Origin: an uncultured Polynucleobacter sp.
GTDB lineage: Bacteria > Pseudomonadota > Gammaproteobacteria > Burkholderiales > Burkholderiaceae
Direction: 5' to 3'
DNA length: 5,798 nt
Assembly (NCBI GenBank): GCA_937996825.1
Contig: CALKUJ010000259.1
Span: 1 to 5,798 of the forward strand
Below, piece after piece: positions 1-5,798 of this stretch. The notes beneath the pieces were generated by a model. It was not told the origin of the DNA, ran no database searches, and was given only the letters and a program-made list of their open reading frames with translations. The position numbers and the translations under genes are program-made. Every line of letters begins with the position of its first letter. The stretch's first letter is position 1.

Positions 1-1516
1 CCTCTTCACCTGACGACGCCATTGGTGCCATCAAGAACTTCAAATCTTCTTGTGTGTAACCAAATGCTTGTTGACGATCTAGCAAGCTAGCTGCTGGGCG
101 AATATTTTGTGCGTCAGCTTTGCTATCTTCAGCAGCCACATCAATTTCATCCAACTTGATACGAACTGCATCAATCCAGCTCTTGTATGGCTTGGCTTTA
201 GCCAATGCATCTTTTAGCTCAACGTCGTCAATGATGCGACCTTGCTCCATGTCGATTAGGAACATCTTGCCTGGTTGCAAACGCCATTTTTTAACAATTT
301 TGTTTTCTGGGAAAGTTAATACGCCTGCCTCTGAAGCCATGATGACCAAGTCATCATCAGTCACGTAATAACGTGCTGGACGCAAACCATTACGATCCAA
401 AGTTGCGCCAATCTGACGACCATCAGTAAAGGCAATCGCTGCAGGGCCATCCCATGGCTCCATCATTGCTGCATGATATTCATAGAAGGCACGACGATTG
501 TCGTCCATCAATGTGTGCTGTTCCCATGCCTCAGGAATCATCATCATCATGGCATGTGCCATTGGGTATCCAGCCATCACCAATAACTCTAAACAGTTAT
601 CAAAACTCGCTGTGTCTGATTGACCTGGATAAATTAACGGCCATAATTTTTGTAAGTCATCGCCAAGCACTGGAGAACTGATTGCACCTGTGCGTGCATT
701 GATCCAGTTGACGTTACCCTTAACGGTGTTGATTTCTCCGTTGTGAGCAATCATTCGGTATGGGTGAGCCAACTCCCATGCTGGGAATGTATTGGTTGAA
801 AAGCGCTGGTGAACCAAGGCCAACGCAGACACCACTCTTGAATCTTTTAAATCTTCGTAATAGGCACCCACTTGGTTTGCCAATAGAAGACCTTTGTAAA
901 CCACGGTTCTGGCTGACATAGAGGTCACAAAATATTCTTTACCATGCTGAAGCTGCAATGCTTGGATGGCGTGACTACCTGTTTTTCTAATGACGTATAA
1001 CTTGCGCTCTAATGCGTCGGTTGTCATGATGTCGCGACCGCGGCCAATAAAAATTTGGCGAATCACTGGTTCTGTTTTTCTAACAGTCGGTGACATTGGC
1101 ATATTTTTATCAACTGGAACATCTCTCCAGCCAAGCACTTCTTGACCTTCAATACGAACTGTTCTTTCTAATTCTTGTTCGCAGGCTAGACGTGATGCAC
1201 TTTCTTTTGGCATGAACACCATACCAACACCGTACTCACCTGCTGGTGGCAAATTCACACCTTGCTTGGCCATTTCCTCACGGTAGAACTGATCTGGAAT
1301 TTGAATCAAGATACCAGCGCCGTCACCCATCAAAGGATCTGCACCTACGGCACCACGATGATCGATGTTCTCAAGAATCTTTAAACCTTGAGAAACGATG
1401 TCATGGCTCTTATGGCCTTTGATGTGGGCAACGAATCCAACGCCACATGCGTCGTGTTCATTGACGGGGTCATAAAGACCTTGCGCTGCAGGGCGCAATG
1501 AAGGAGTAGTAGTCAC
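1..1516 (-). CDS. gltB: Glutamate synthase (NADPH) large subunit, N-terminal part (runs off the left edge)
   Basis: GltB makes glutamate from glutamine and 2-oxoglutarate together with the small subunit GltD, in the cytoplasm, and is a main entry of ammonia nitrogen in the GS-GOGAT cycle. I translated the minus strand from a GTG at 1516-1514. About 505 codons are present, a third of the usual ~1,500-residue protein. This is the class II glutamine amidotransferase domain. After a short propeptide comes EHDACGVGF, whose Cys24 would be the N-terminal nucleophile after autocleavage. Family blocks follow: HQRFSTNTFPAWE (236-248), HNGEIN (258-263) and NGLRP (376-380). The reading continues into GYTQEDLKFLMAPMA at the window edge, the start of the central region. 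The GTG start is supported by an AAGGA Shine-Dalgarno 7 nt upstream, and no ATG lies between it and Cys24. It has its own promoter upstream. The frame is open throughout. Forward-strand ORFs within it are shadows. Confidence 0.96.
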   Translation of the reverse strand, partial: MTTTPSLRPAAQGLYDPVNEHDACGVGFVAHIKGHKSHDIVSQGLKILENIDHRGAVGADPLMGDGAGILIQIPDQFYREEMAKQGVNLPPAGEYGVGMVFMPKESASRLACEQELERTVRIEGQEVLGWRDVPVDKNMPMSPTVRKTEPVIRQIFIGRGRDIMTTDALERKLYVIRKTGSHAIQALQLQHGKEYFVTSMSARTVVYKGLLLANQVGAYYEDLKDSRVVSALALVHQRFSTNTFPAWELAHPYRMIAHNGEINTVKGNVNWINARTGAISSPVLGDDLQKLWPLIYPGQSDTASFDNCLELLVMAGYPMAHAMMMMIPEAWEQHTLMDDNRRAFYEYHAAMMEPWDGPAAIAFTDGRQIGATLDRNGLRPARYYVTDDDLVIMASEAGVLTFPENKIVKKWRLQPGKMFLIDMEQGRIIDDVELKDALAKAKPYKSWIDAVRIKLDEIDVAAEDSKADAQNIRPAASLLDRQQAFGYTQEDLKFLMAPMASSGEE

Positions 1517-1521
1517 AGATA

Positions 1522-1528
1522 TTTCCTT
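1522..1528 (-). promoter_or_regulatory. Ribosome binding site that fixes the gltB GTG start
   Basis: On the minus strand, AAGGAAA lies 7 nt (counted from AAGGA) before the GTG at 1516-1514. It is the only good Shine-Dalgarno near the gltB 5' end. The spacing supports the GTG as start even though an ATG-only search would miss it. Confidence 0.75.
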
Positions 1529-1545
1529 GATAAAAAACAATGGGC

Positions 1546-1560
1546 GTCTTTTTGAAAGAC
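1546..1560 (-). other. Small hairpin in the gltB leader
   Basis: GTCTTT and AAAGAC form a 6-bp inverted repeat with a 3-nt loop, in the predicted untranslated leader of gltB. On the minus strand it is followed a few bases later by a T-rich run (TTGTTTTTT). It could be a weak attenuator-like or mRNA-stabilising structure, but a 6-bp stem this A/T-rich may be coincidental. No riboswitch was recognised. Confidence 0.3.
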
Positions 1561-1590
1561 TTTGTCCCCGACATAACGAGGTTTTTGACA

Positions 1591-1619
1591 ACTATAGGGG
1601 ATTACCCGTGGGCAAGCAA
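1591..1619 (-). promoter_or_regulatory. Probable sigma70 promoter of gltB
   Basis: Reading the minus strand, a -35 box TTGCTT (1619-1614) is followed by a 17-nt spacer and a -10 box TATAGT (1596-1591). Each hexamer differs from the consensus at one or two positions and the spacing is optimal. Transcription would start near 1584, giving a leader of roughly 68 nt before the GTG of gltB. The location, directly downstream of a terminator-like palindrome, fits an independently transcribed gltB operon. Assigned by inspection only. Confidence 0.65.
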
Positions 1620-1651
1620 TAAAAATAATTGGTGTCTGTCACCAATTATTT
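1618..1651 (-). terminator. Rho-independent terminator candidate at the end of the pilQ-aroKB-dgt-RAYT unit
   Basis: Two perfect 12-base arms, AAATAATTGGTG and CACCAATTATTT (1623-1634 and 1640-1651 on the plus strand), flank a 5-nt loop. On the minus strand the hairpin has loop ACAGA and runs into a T-rich tract (TATTTTTATT). This is the shape of an intrinsic terminator, about 90 nt past the RAYT stop codon. In the plus direction the tract after the stem is poorer, and no plus-strand gene ends here. The same palindrome could instead or also be a REP-like element recognised by the adjacent RAYT, or an operator, since it lies immediately upstream of the gltB -35 box. Confidence 0.65.
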
Positions 1652-1740
1652 ATCCAGCAGAGATTCCAATTAATAAATTAGGGACATAGTCATTTAAAAT
1701 GAGGATATTCATGCACCAAATCATGGCAAAGTTCATCCTT

Positions 1741-2427
1741 TTAGGCCTTTTTAGGCCTGCCTGCCAGCCTGGGTTTTAACGGTCTAGATGTTTTGAGGGC
1801 CAATTGTTTTAAAAAGGTATCGCTTGCCATTGGCCAGCCATAGCTTAAGTGTCTACTTACTTTTTCAACTTCAGCAGGGCTTAATGGCTCTAAAACTGAT
1901 TTTTGCCAAGCCATTTGACGCTCAAAAGGGGTATTGGCGATTGCCCAATAGGATGGATGGTCAGCTATCCAAGGGATTGTTTCGGCTCCAGAGTGATGTC
2001 GATAGCTGGACCAAGCCCATTCTTCAGGTCGCTGAACCAATCCAGTTCTTGCTGGGTTTTGTTCGATGTACTTTTGAACCAGCAAAAAGTAAGCATCAGG
2101 ATCAATCAAACACGATTTGAACCTACCTTCCCACACAGTGCCACTTGAACCATGTGTTTGATTAAACAATTGTGCGTAGCGACGCCCTATCGACTGCATG
2201 ACCTTAGAAGCACTTAAGACGGTTTTTGGAGTAGCCAAAATATGCACGTGATTCGGCATCAATGCATAAGCATGAATAGATAGCTCATATTCACGTGCTG
2301 CATCTTTTAGCCACTCTAGATAAGATTTTTTTTCTTCATCAGAAATAAAAATATCCTTGGAGTTATGCCCCCTGACCATGATGTGAAGCGGATAACCTGG
2401 AAGGACAACTCTTTGAAGTCTGGCCAT
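1741..2427 (-). CDS. REP-associated tyrosine transposase (RAYT; Y1/HUH, IS200-like transposase family)
   Basis: This 228-residue protein belongs to the Y1 transposase (Transposase_17) superfamily. These enzymes nick and rejoin single-stranded DNA at hairpins. RAYT members are usually single chromosomal genes linked to dispersed REP palindromes rather than self-mobile insertion sequences. Seen: an N-terminus of family type (MARLQRVVLPGYPLHIMVRG), the metal-binding HUH motif PNHVHIL (His60, His62), GRRYAQLFN (81-89), TVWEGRFKS (97-105), and KYIEQNPARTGLV, where Tyr120 is the likely catalytic tyrosine by analogy with the YIxxNP block of the family. A C-terminal extension (about 145-228) ends in a basic AGRPKKA tail resembling an AT-hook core. 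The frame is intact with all catalytic residues. The ATG directly follows the dgt stop codon and no good Shine-Dalgarno is visible, so translation is probably coupled to dgt. No terminal inverted repeats or target duplications were seen, against a recent insertion sequence. Confidence 0.88.
   Translation of the reverse strand: MARLQRVVLPGYPLHIMVRGHNSKDIFISDEEKKSYLEWLKDAAREYELSIHAYALMPNHVHILATPKTVLSASKVMQSIGRRYAQLFNQTHGSSGTVWEGRFKSCLIDPDAYFLLVQKYIEQNPARTGLVQRPEEWAWSSYRHHSGAETIPWIADHPSYWAIANTPFERQMAWQKSVLEPLSPAEVEKVSRHLSYGWPMASDTFLKQLALKTSRPLKPRLAGRPKKA
1743..1758. repeat. AGGCCT inverted repeat at the RAYT stop codon
   Basis: Two AGGCCT hexamers (1743-1748 and 1753-1758) separated by TTTT can pair as a 6-bp, 4-nt-loop hairpin spanning the last codons and stop of the RAYT gene. 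On the minus strand it is followed by AAAAGG, not a T tract, so it is not a convincing terminator. AGGCCT is itself palindromic, so the two copies are also a direct repeat. Possibly fortuitous. Confidence 0.35.
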
Positions 2428-3537
2428 TTAACTTTTCAACTTATGAAATTCTTTATTCGCAAAACGATCTGTCATACCAGCAATGTAATGCGATATGCGT
2501 CGCTGTAAATCATCTTCAGATCTAAATCCCTCAGGCAAGTCATGTGGATATTTTTGAAAGTGCGCAAATAACACTTTAACCATATTTGCCGCCTCACTTG
2601 TGACGGATTGAACTTGTGGATGACGATACAAATTTTTGAAAAGAAATTTTTTCATGGCACTGGCTTGTTCACGCATAGCAGGTGAAAAGCCAACCATGGG
2701 CGAAGCATGACGCACATCATCGATGGTACGTGGTGCAAACTCCACTAGGCGTCTTTGAGTTTCTTTGACCAAATCATCAACCAGAAGATGAATGATGTGC
2801 CTGATCACTTCATAGACCAAACGGCGACCCGTCAAGTCAGGGAAAGAATGTTTCACCCGATCATGTTGCTCTTGCCACAGTTGTACTTCAGAAAGCTGCT
2901 GGGTGTTCAATAAGCCTGAACGAATACCATCATCAATATCATGATTGTTATAGGCGATTTCATCAGCAAAGTTAGCTAACTGAGCTTCTAAACTGGGCTG
3001 CTGACCCTTTAAAAATCTTTCTCCAAGTTGGCCTAATTTTTCTGCATTTTTTTTAGAGCAATGCTTCAAGATACCCTCGCGGGTTTCAAAAGAGAGGTTT
3101 AAGCCATCCCATTGCGCATAACGCTCTTCTAAAAAATCAACGACCCATAAACTTTGTAAATTGTGTTCAAAGCCACCGTATTCTTTCATGCACTCATTGA
3201 GCGCATCTTGCCCTGCATGGCCAAAAGGTGTGTGTCCCAAATCATGGGCCAAAGAAATCGCTTCTACTAAGTCTTCATTAAGATTTAAGCGTCTAGCTAC
3301 TGAGCGACCAATCTGCGCAACCTCAAGACTATGGGTTAAGCGGTTTCTGAAATGATCGCCTTCATGATTTAAAAAAACTTGAGTTTTGTATTCAAGCCGA
3401 CGAAAGGCTGTTGAATGAATGATTCTGTCTCTGTCTCGTTGAAATGCATTTCGACCAGATTGCGTTGGCTCAGGTGGCTCAGGGTGCAAGCGCCCTAAAG
3501 ATTCTGCTGGGTTTGCTGCGTAACTAGCTAAGCTCAT
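2428..3537 (-). CDS. dgt: Deoxyguanosinetriphosphate triphosphohydrolase-like protein (HD-domain dNTPase)
   Basis: Members of this family hydrolyse dNTPs to the deoxynucleoside and inorganic triphosphate, affecting nucleotide pools and replication fidelity. At about 370 residues it matches the shorter dGTPase-like subfamily rather than the ~505-residue E. coli enzyme, so true dGTP specificity is not certain. Residue numbers here count from a GTG at 3540. Seen: the family N-terminal block GRNAFQRDRDRIIHSTAFRR (29-48); the HD metal site made of His70 (RLTHSLEVAQIGR), His99-Asp100 (AHDLGHTPFGHAG) and Asp193 (ADEIAYNNHDIDDG); and GGFEHN (122-127). The protein begins GTG-ATG. I prefer the ATG at 3537 because GGGTGAG (3549-3543) is then spaced 5 nt away, against 2 nt for the GTG. 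It starts about 20 nt after aroB, and its TAA touches the RAYT ATG. The C-terminus DRFANKEFHKLKS looks complete. Confidence 0.95.
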   Translation of the reverse strand: MSLASYAANPAESLGRLHPEPPEPTQSGRNAFQRDRDRIIHSTAFRRLEYKTQVFLNHEGDHFRNRLTHSLEVAQIGRSVARRLNLNEDLVEAISLAHDLGHTPFGHAGQDALNECMKEYGGFEHNLQSLWVVDFLEERYAQWDGLNLSFETREGILKHCSKKNAEKLGQLGERFLKGQQPSLEAQLANFADEIAYNNHDIDDGIRSGLLNTQQLSEVQLWQEQHDRVKHSFPDLTGRRLVYEVIRHIIHLLVDDLVKETQRRLVEFAPRTIDDVRHASPMVGFSPAMREQASAMKKFLFKNLYRHPQVQSVTSEAANMVKVLFAHFQKYPHDLPEGFRSEDDLQRRISHYIAGMTDRFANKEFHKLKS

Positions 3538-3542
3538 CACAA

Positions 3543-3549
3543 CTCACCC
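3543..3549 (-). promoter_or_regulatory. Ribosome binding site of dgt
   Basis: On the minus strand, GGGTGAG sits 5 nt before the ATG at 3537-3535 and only 2 nt before the in-frame GTG at 3540-3538. The spacing favours the ATG as the real start. Confidence 0.5.
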
Positions 3550-3560
3550 AAGCAAACTCA

Positions 3561-4643
3561 TTAGGCAACACCATGAGCAATCAGCGTTTGGATCACAAGG
3601 TCATCATCAACCGTTTGAATTTTTGCCTGCCCCAAGCCATTGAGCAAGATATAACGAACTTCGCCACCCTCGGCTTTTTTATCAACGCTCATCAACTCCA
3701 TAAAACGATCAACACCTAATTTAGGTGGCTGAGTTGGTAAACGAAGTGCTTCAATGATTTTCTTTAAACGTGATGCATCTGCTTCAGATAGCAAACCCAC
3801 TCGAACTGATAAATCGGCTGCCATGACCATGCCACAACCAACCGCTTGACCATGCAACCATGAACCGTAACCCATGCCAGCTTCAATGGCATGACCAAAG
3901 GTATGACCGAAATTCAGGATGGCACGTATGCCACCTTCTTTTTCATCTTGAGCGACCACTTGAGATTTGATTTCACATGAGCGACGCACGGCATGCTCCA
4001 TCGCAGTCGGATCACACCTATTTAATGCGTCTTGATTTTTTTCAATCCAAGATAAAAATTCAGCATCAGCAATGGCACCGTGCTTGATCACTTCAGCCAA
4101 GCCCGCCGCCAGCTCTTCAGCAGGCAAAGTCTTTAAAGTATCTAAATCAGCAATCACAGCTTGTGGTTGATGAAATGCCCCCACCATGTTTTTACCTAAA
4201 GGATGGTTGATGCCGGTTTTACCACCTACTGATGAATCAACTTGCGATAGAAGCGTCGTTGGAACTTGTATGAATTTAATGCCGCGCATGTAGCAGGCTG
4301 CGGCGAAGCCTGTCATATCACCAATCACACCACCACCCAATGCAACAAGAGTGGTCTTGCGGTCAGCAGAATTTTCTAACAGGCCATCAAAAATCTTTTG
4401 CAAAACTTCCCATGTTTTAAATTCTTCGCCATCAGGTAAAACAATGAGCTTCACTTTTTGGCCAATGCCCTCTAAGGATTTAACCACCTTATCAGCATAT
4501 AAAGGAGCCACTGTTTCATTCGTGACCACCGCCGTCAAAGTACCTTTGATATGTTTTTTGTATAAGTCCGCTTGATCAAGTAGATGAGCTCCAATATGAA
4601 TCGGATAACTGCGCTCACCTAAATCTAATTGAAGAGTGTTCAT
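3561..4643 (-). CDS. aroB: 3-dehydroquinate synthase
   Basis: AroB converts DAHP to 3-dehydroquinate, the second step of the shikimate pathway to aromatic amino acids and folate, using NAD+ and a divalent metal in the cytoplasm. The 360-residue length is normal for the family. NAD-binding signatures are DGEEFK (71-76) and ALGGGVIGDMTGFAAA (101-116), followed by VPTTLLSQVDSSVGGKTGIN (127-146). Metal ligands by family comparison are Glu184 (AEVIKHG), His247 (NFGHTFGHAIE) and His264 (LHGQAVGCGM). All are present, so the enzyme should be active. The ATG overlaps the aroK stop by 4 nt (ATGA) and no strong Shine-Dalgarno precedes it, which points to translational coupling with aroK. The adjacent aroK supplies a later step of the same pathway, and the pair follows pilQ as in many proteobacteria. 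Confidence 0.98.
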   Translation of the reverse strand: MNTLQLDLGERSYPIHIGAHLLDQADLYKKHIKGTLTAVVTNETVAPLYADKVVKSLEGIGQKVKLIVLPDGEEFKTWEVLQKIFDGLLENSADRKTTLVALGGGVIGDMTGFAAACYMRGIKFIQVPTTLLSQVDSSVGGKTGINHPLGKNMVGAFHQPQAVIADLDTLKTLPAEELAAGLAEVIKHGAIADAEFLSWIEKNQDALNRCDPTAMEHAVRRSCEIKSQVVAQDEKEGGIRAILNFGHTFGHAIEAGMGYGSWLHGQAVGCGMVMAADLSVRVGLLSEADASRLKKIIEALRLPTQPPKLGVDRFMELMSVDKKAEGGEVRYILLNGLGQAKIQTVDDDLVIQTLIAHGVA

Positions 4644-5164
4644 GTTGATAATTCAAATTGCATCATTAGTGTGTTCACCAACTGAGTGACGCTGGGCTTT
4701 CCAGTATCAATCACATGATGGGCGGTTTCTCTGTATAAAGGATCACGAATCGCAAAAAGCTTTTCAAGAGTGCCCCTAGGGTCATCGTTGTTCAGCAATG
4801 GCCTTCCCTTGTCGTTTCGAGTTCTTAACCAAAGCTCATGAGGTGTTGCGCGTAAATAAACAACCACGCCTCGTTGATGTAAATGTTGCCGATTTTCAGG
4901 CAACAAAACAGCACCGCCACCAGTTGCCAAAACCAAATTCTTTTCTTGGGTTAACTCATCAATGACCTGGGCCTCTCGCTTACGAAATCCTTCCTCACCC
5001 TCCATTTCAAAAATGGTGGGTATACGAACACCGCAACGAGCCTCAATCTCATGATCAGAGTCAACAAACCGTCTTCCTAATTTTTTAGCCAAGAGACGGC
5101 CCACGGTGGTTTTACCGGCGCCCATCACCCCTACTAAAAAGATATTTTCTGGAAAACTGTTCAT
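4640..5164 (-). CDS. aroK: Shikimate kinase
   Basis: Shikimate kinase phosphorylates shikimate to shikimate 3-phosphate with ATP, step five of the shikimate pathway, in the cytoplasm. The 174 residues match the single-domain family. Seen: P-loop GVMGAGKT (12-19) with Lys18; the DSD motif (35-37) for magnesium and shikimate; FRKRE with Arg61 and GGG (82-84) in the shikimate pocket; the lid arginine in GRPLL (Arg121); and RDPLYRE (Arg140 onward). All key residues are present. The ATG at 5164 is 10 nt past the pilQ stop and lacks a clear Shine-Dalgarno, so translation may be coupled to pilQ. A second ATG at 5168 is out of frame. The stop overlaps the aroB start. aroK and aroL products cannot be told apart by sequence alone; the name follows the aroKB context. 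Confidence 0.97.
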   Translation of the reverse strand: MNSFPENIFLVGVMGAGKTTVGRLLAKKLGRRFVDSDHEIEARCGVRIPTIFEMEGEEGFRKREAQVIDELTQEKNLVLATGGGAVLLPENRQHLHQRGVVVYLRATPHELWLRTRNDKGRPLLNNDDPRGTLEKLFAIRDPLYRETAHHVIDTGKPSVTQLVNTLMMQFELST

Positions 5165-5174
5165 ACATGAGATT

Positions 5175-5798
5175 CTACTGAGGCTTTTGACCAGAAACCA
5201 AAGTTGGCGTTAAAAATATTAATAACTCGGTTTTATCTTTGTATTTGGACTCTTGCCTAAACAACATCCCCAAAATTGGAATAGAGCCCAAAAATGGCAC
5301 CTTGGCATCATCTTTTCGCTCCATCTCCTGAAAAATTCCACCCAAAATGACAGTTCCACCACTCTCAACTAACACTTGGGTCTTCACGTGTTTGGTGTCA
5401 ATGGCAAAACCCTGCTCTGTTTTTAAACCAACGCTGTCCTTATTGATATCCACCTCTAGAACAATCATTTGGTTTTTCTGAATTCTGGGTTTGACCTCTA
5501 AGCGCAGATTAGCTTTTCTAAATTGAACCTTGGTAGCCCCCTGCCCGGCGGATGACTGATAGGGTAATTCTGTGCCCTGCTCAATCAATGCTTGGCTATT
5601 TTCAGCAGCCAATACACGAGGGTTAGAAATGATGTCCCCTAAACCACTCGACTCAAGGGCAGATAACTCCATATGCAAGGCTTGAGTTGCTTGCTTTCCT
5701 AATAAGCTGACAGCTGCAGTACCCGCAGTAAAGCCATTAAGGCCTGAGGCTGGTAACTGACTGGCCATCTTCATCTGCCCAGATGCATCTTGATAACC
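5175..5798 (-). CDS. pilQ: Type IV pilus secretin PilQ, C-terminal part (runs off the right edge)
   Basis: PilQ forms the multimeric outer-membrane channel through which type IV pili extend, and serves twitching motility and DNA uptake. Only the last ~207 codons are in the window; the frame is open to base 5798, so the internal methionine near 5774 is not the start. Secretin signatures: SGLGDIISNPRVLAAENSQA, the GTELPYQ block, a run of alternating hydrophobic strands (LRLEVKPRIQ, IVLEVDINKD), VESGGTVILGGIF, and the secretin C-terminal block VPFLGSIPILGMLFR followed by TELLIFLTPTLV. The N-terminal AMIN and N-domains lie outside. PilQ rather than a type II or III secretion secretin is inferred from the directly following aroK-aroB, the usual neighbours of the pilMNOPQ operon. 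The protein ends normally at a TAG, 10 nt before aroK. Confidence 0.93.
   Translation of the reverse strand, partial: GYQDASGQMKMASQLPASGLNGFTAGTAAVSLLGKQATQALHMELSALESSGLGDIISNPRVLAAENSQALIEQGTELPYQSSAGQGATKVQFRKANLRLEVKPRIQKNQMIVLEVDINKDSVGLKTEQGFAIDTKHVKTQVLVESGGTVILGGIFQEMERKDDAKVPFLGSIPILGMLFRQESKYKDKTELLIFLTPTLVSGQKPQ

Noticed and set aside
120..681. Two forward-strand ORFs (120-368 and 454-681)
   Set aside because: They lie wholly antisense to the well-conserved gltB reading frame, have no recognisable protein character, and are shadows.
1623..1651. LysR-type T-N11-A operator reading of the palindrome
   Set aside because: The symmetric positions six bases either side of the centre are G and C, so the T-N11-A pattern is not met.
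1650..1736. Minus-strand 28-codon ORF just after the RAYT stop
   Set aside because: AAAAGG directly abuts the ATG, leaving no workable spacing. The product is unremarkable, and the stop falls in the palindrome, consistent with chance in A/T-rich sequence.
1824..2148. Two overlapping forward-strand ORFs inside the RAYT gene
   Set aside because: They are antisense to an intact RAYT with all its catalytic motifs; no family resemblance and no convincing start signals.
1741..2427. Recent IS200/IS605 insertion
   Set aside because: No left-end or right-end subterminal hairpin pair bounding the gene, no accessory tnpB, dgt uninterrupted, and base composition like its neighbours by eye.
3161..3355. 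Forward-strand ORF inside dgt
   Set aside because: It is antisense to the HD-domain catalytic region of dgt and is a shadow.
4351..4575. Forward-strand ORF inside aroB
   Set aside because: It is antisense to the N-terminal half of aroB and is a shadow.
5772..5774. Methionine near 5774 as the start of a short 199-residue gene
   Set aside because: The reading frame stays open to the window edge (GYQDASGQ precedes it) and the protein is clearly the C-terminal part of a secretin, so the gene is simply cut by the window.

Overview
The window is a compact stretch of bacterial chromosome with every recognised gene on the minus strand. In transcription order (right to left) they are: the 3' part of pilQ (type IV pilus secretin), aroK (shikimate kinase), aroB (3-dehydroquinate synthase), dgt (dNTP triphosphohydrolase, HD family), a REP-associated tyrosine transposase (RAYT, Y1/HUH family), and, after a 224-bp intergenic region, the 5' third of gltB (glutamate synthase large subunit). 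The order pilQ-aroK-aroB-dgt-gltB is typical of Burkholderiales. With the moderate G+C (judged by eye) it suggests a Polynucleobacter-like betaproteobacterium. That placement is inference from gene order and protein character, not from a database search.

Region 5798-1741 looks like one continuous transcription unit. The pilQ-aroK gap is 10 nt, aroK and aroB overlap by 4 nt (ATGA), aroB-dgt is separated by about 20 nt, and the dgt stop codon directly abuts the RAYT start codon. No promoter is evident inside the run, so expression probably starts upstream of pilQ, outside the window. AroB and AroK catalyse steps 2 and 5 of the shikimate pathway. PilQ is the outer-membrane pore of type IV pili and DNA uptake. 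Dgt acts on dNTP pools.

Region 1740-1517 is the only intergenic space of any size. It holds a perfect 12-bp inverted repeat followed by a T-rich tract in the minus-strand direction. This is a good Rho-independent terminator for the pilQ-to-RAYT unit and could also be a REP-like target of the neighbouring RAYT. Directly next to it is a strong sigma70-type promoter (TTGCTT, 17-nt spacer, TATAGT), followed by a leader of about 70 nt with a small hairpin and a good Shine-Dalgarno in front of the GTG start of gltB.

Most of the window is conserved housekeeping sequence. The part worth a second look is the apparently intact single-domain RAYT that is translationally joined to dgt, together with the palindromic sequences downstream of it. 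I see no evidence for a CRISPR array, toxin-antitoxin pair, phage genes, tRNA or rRNA.
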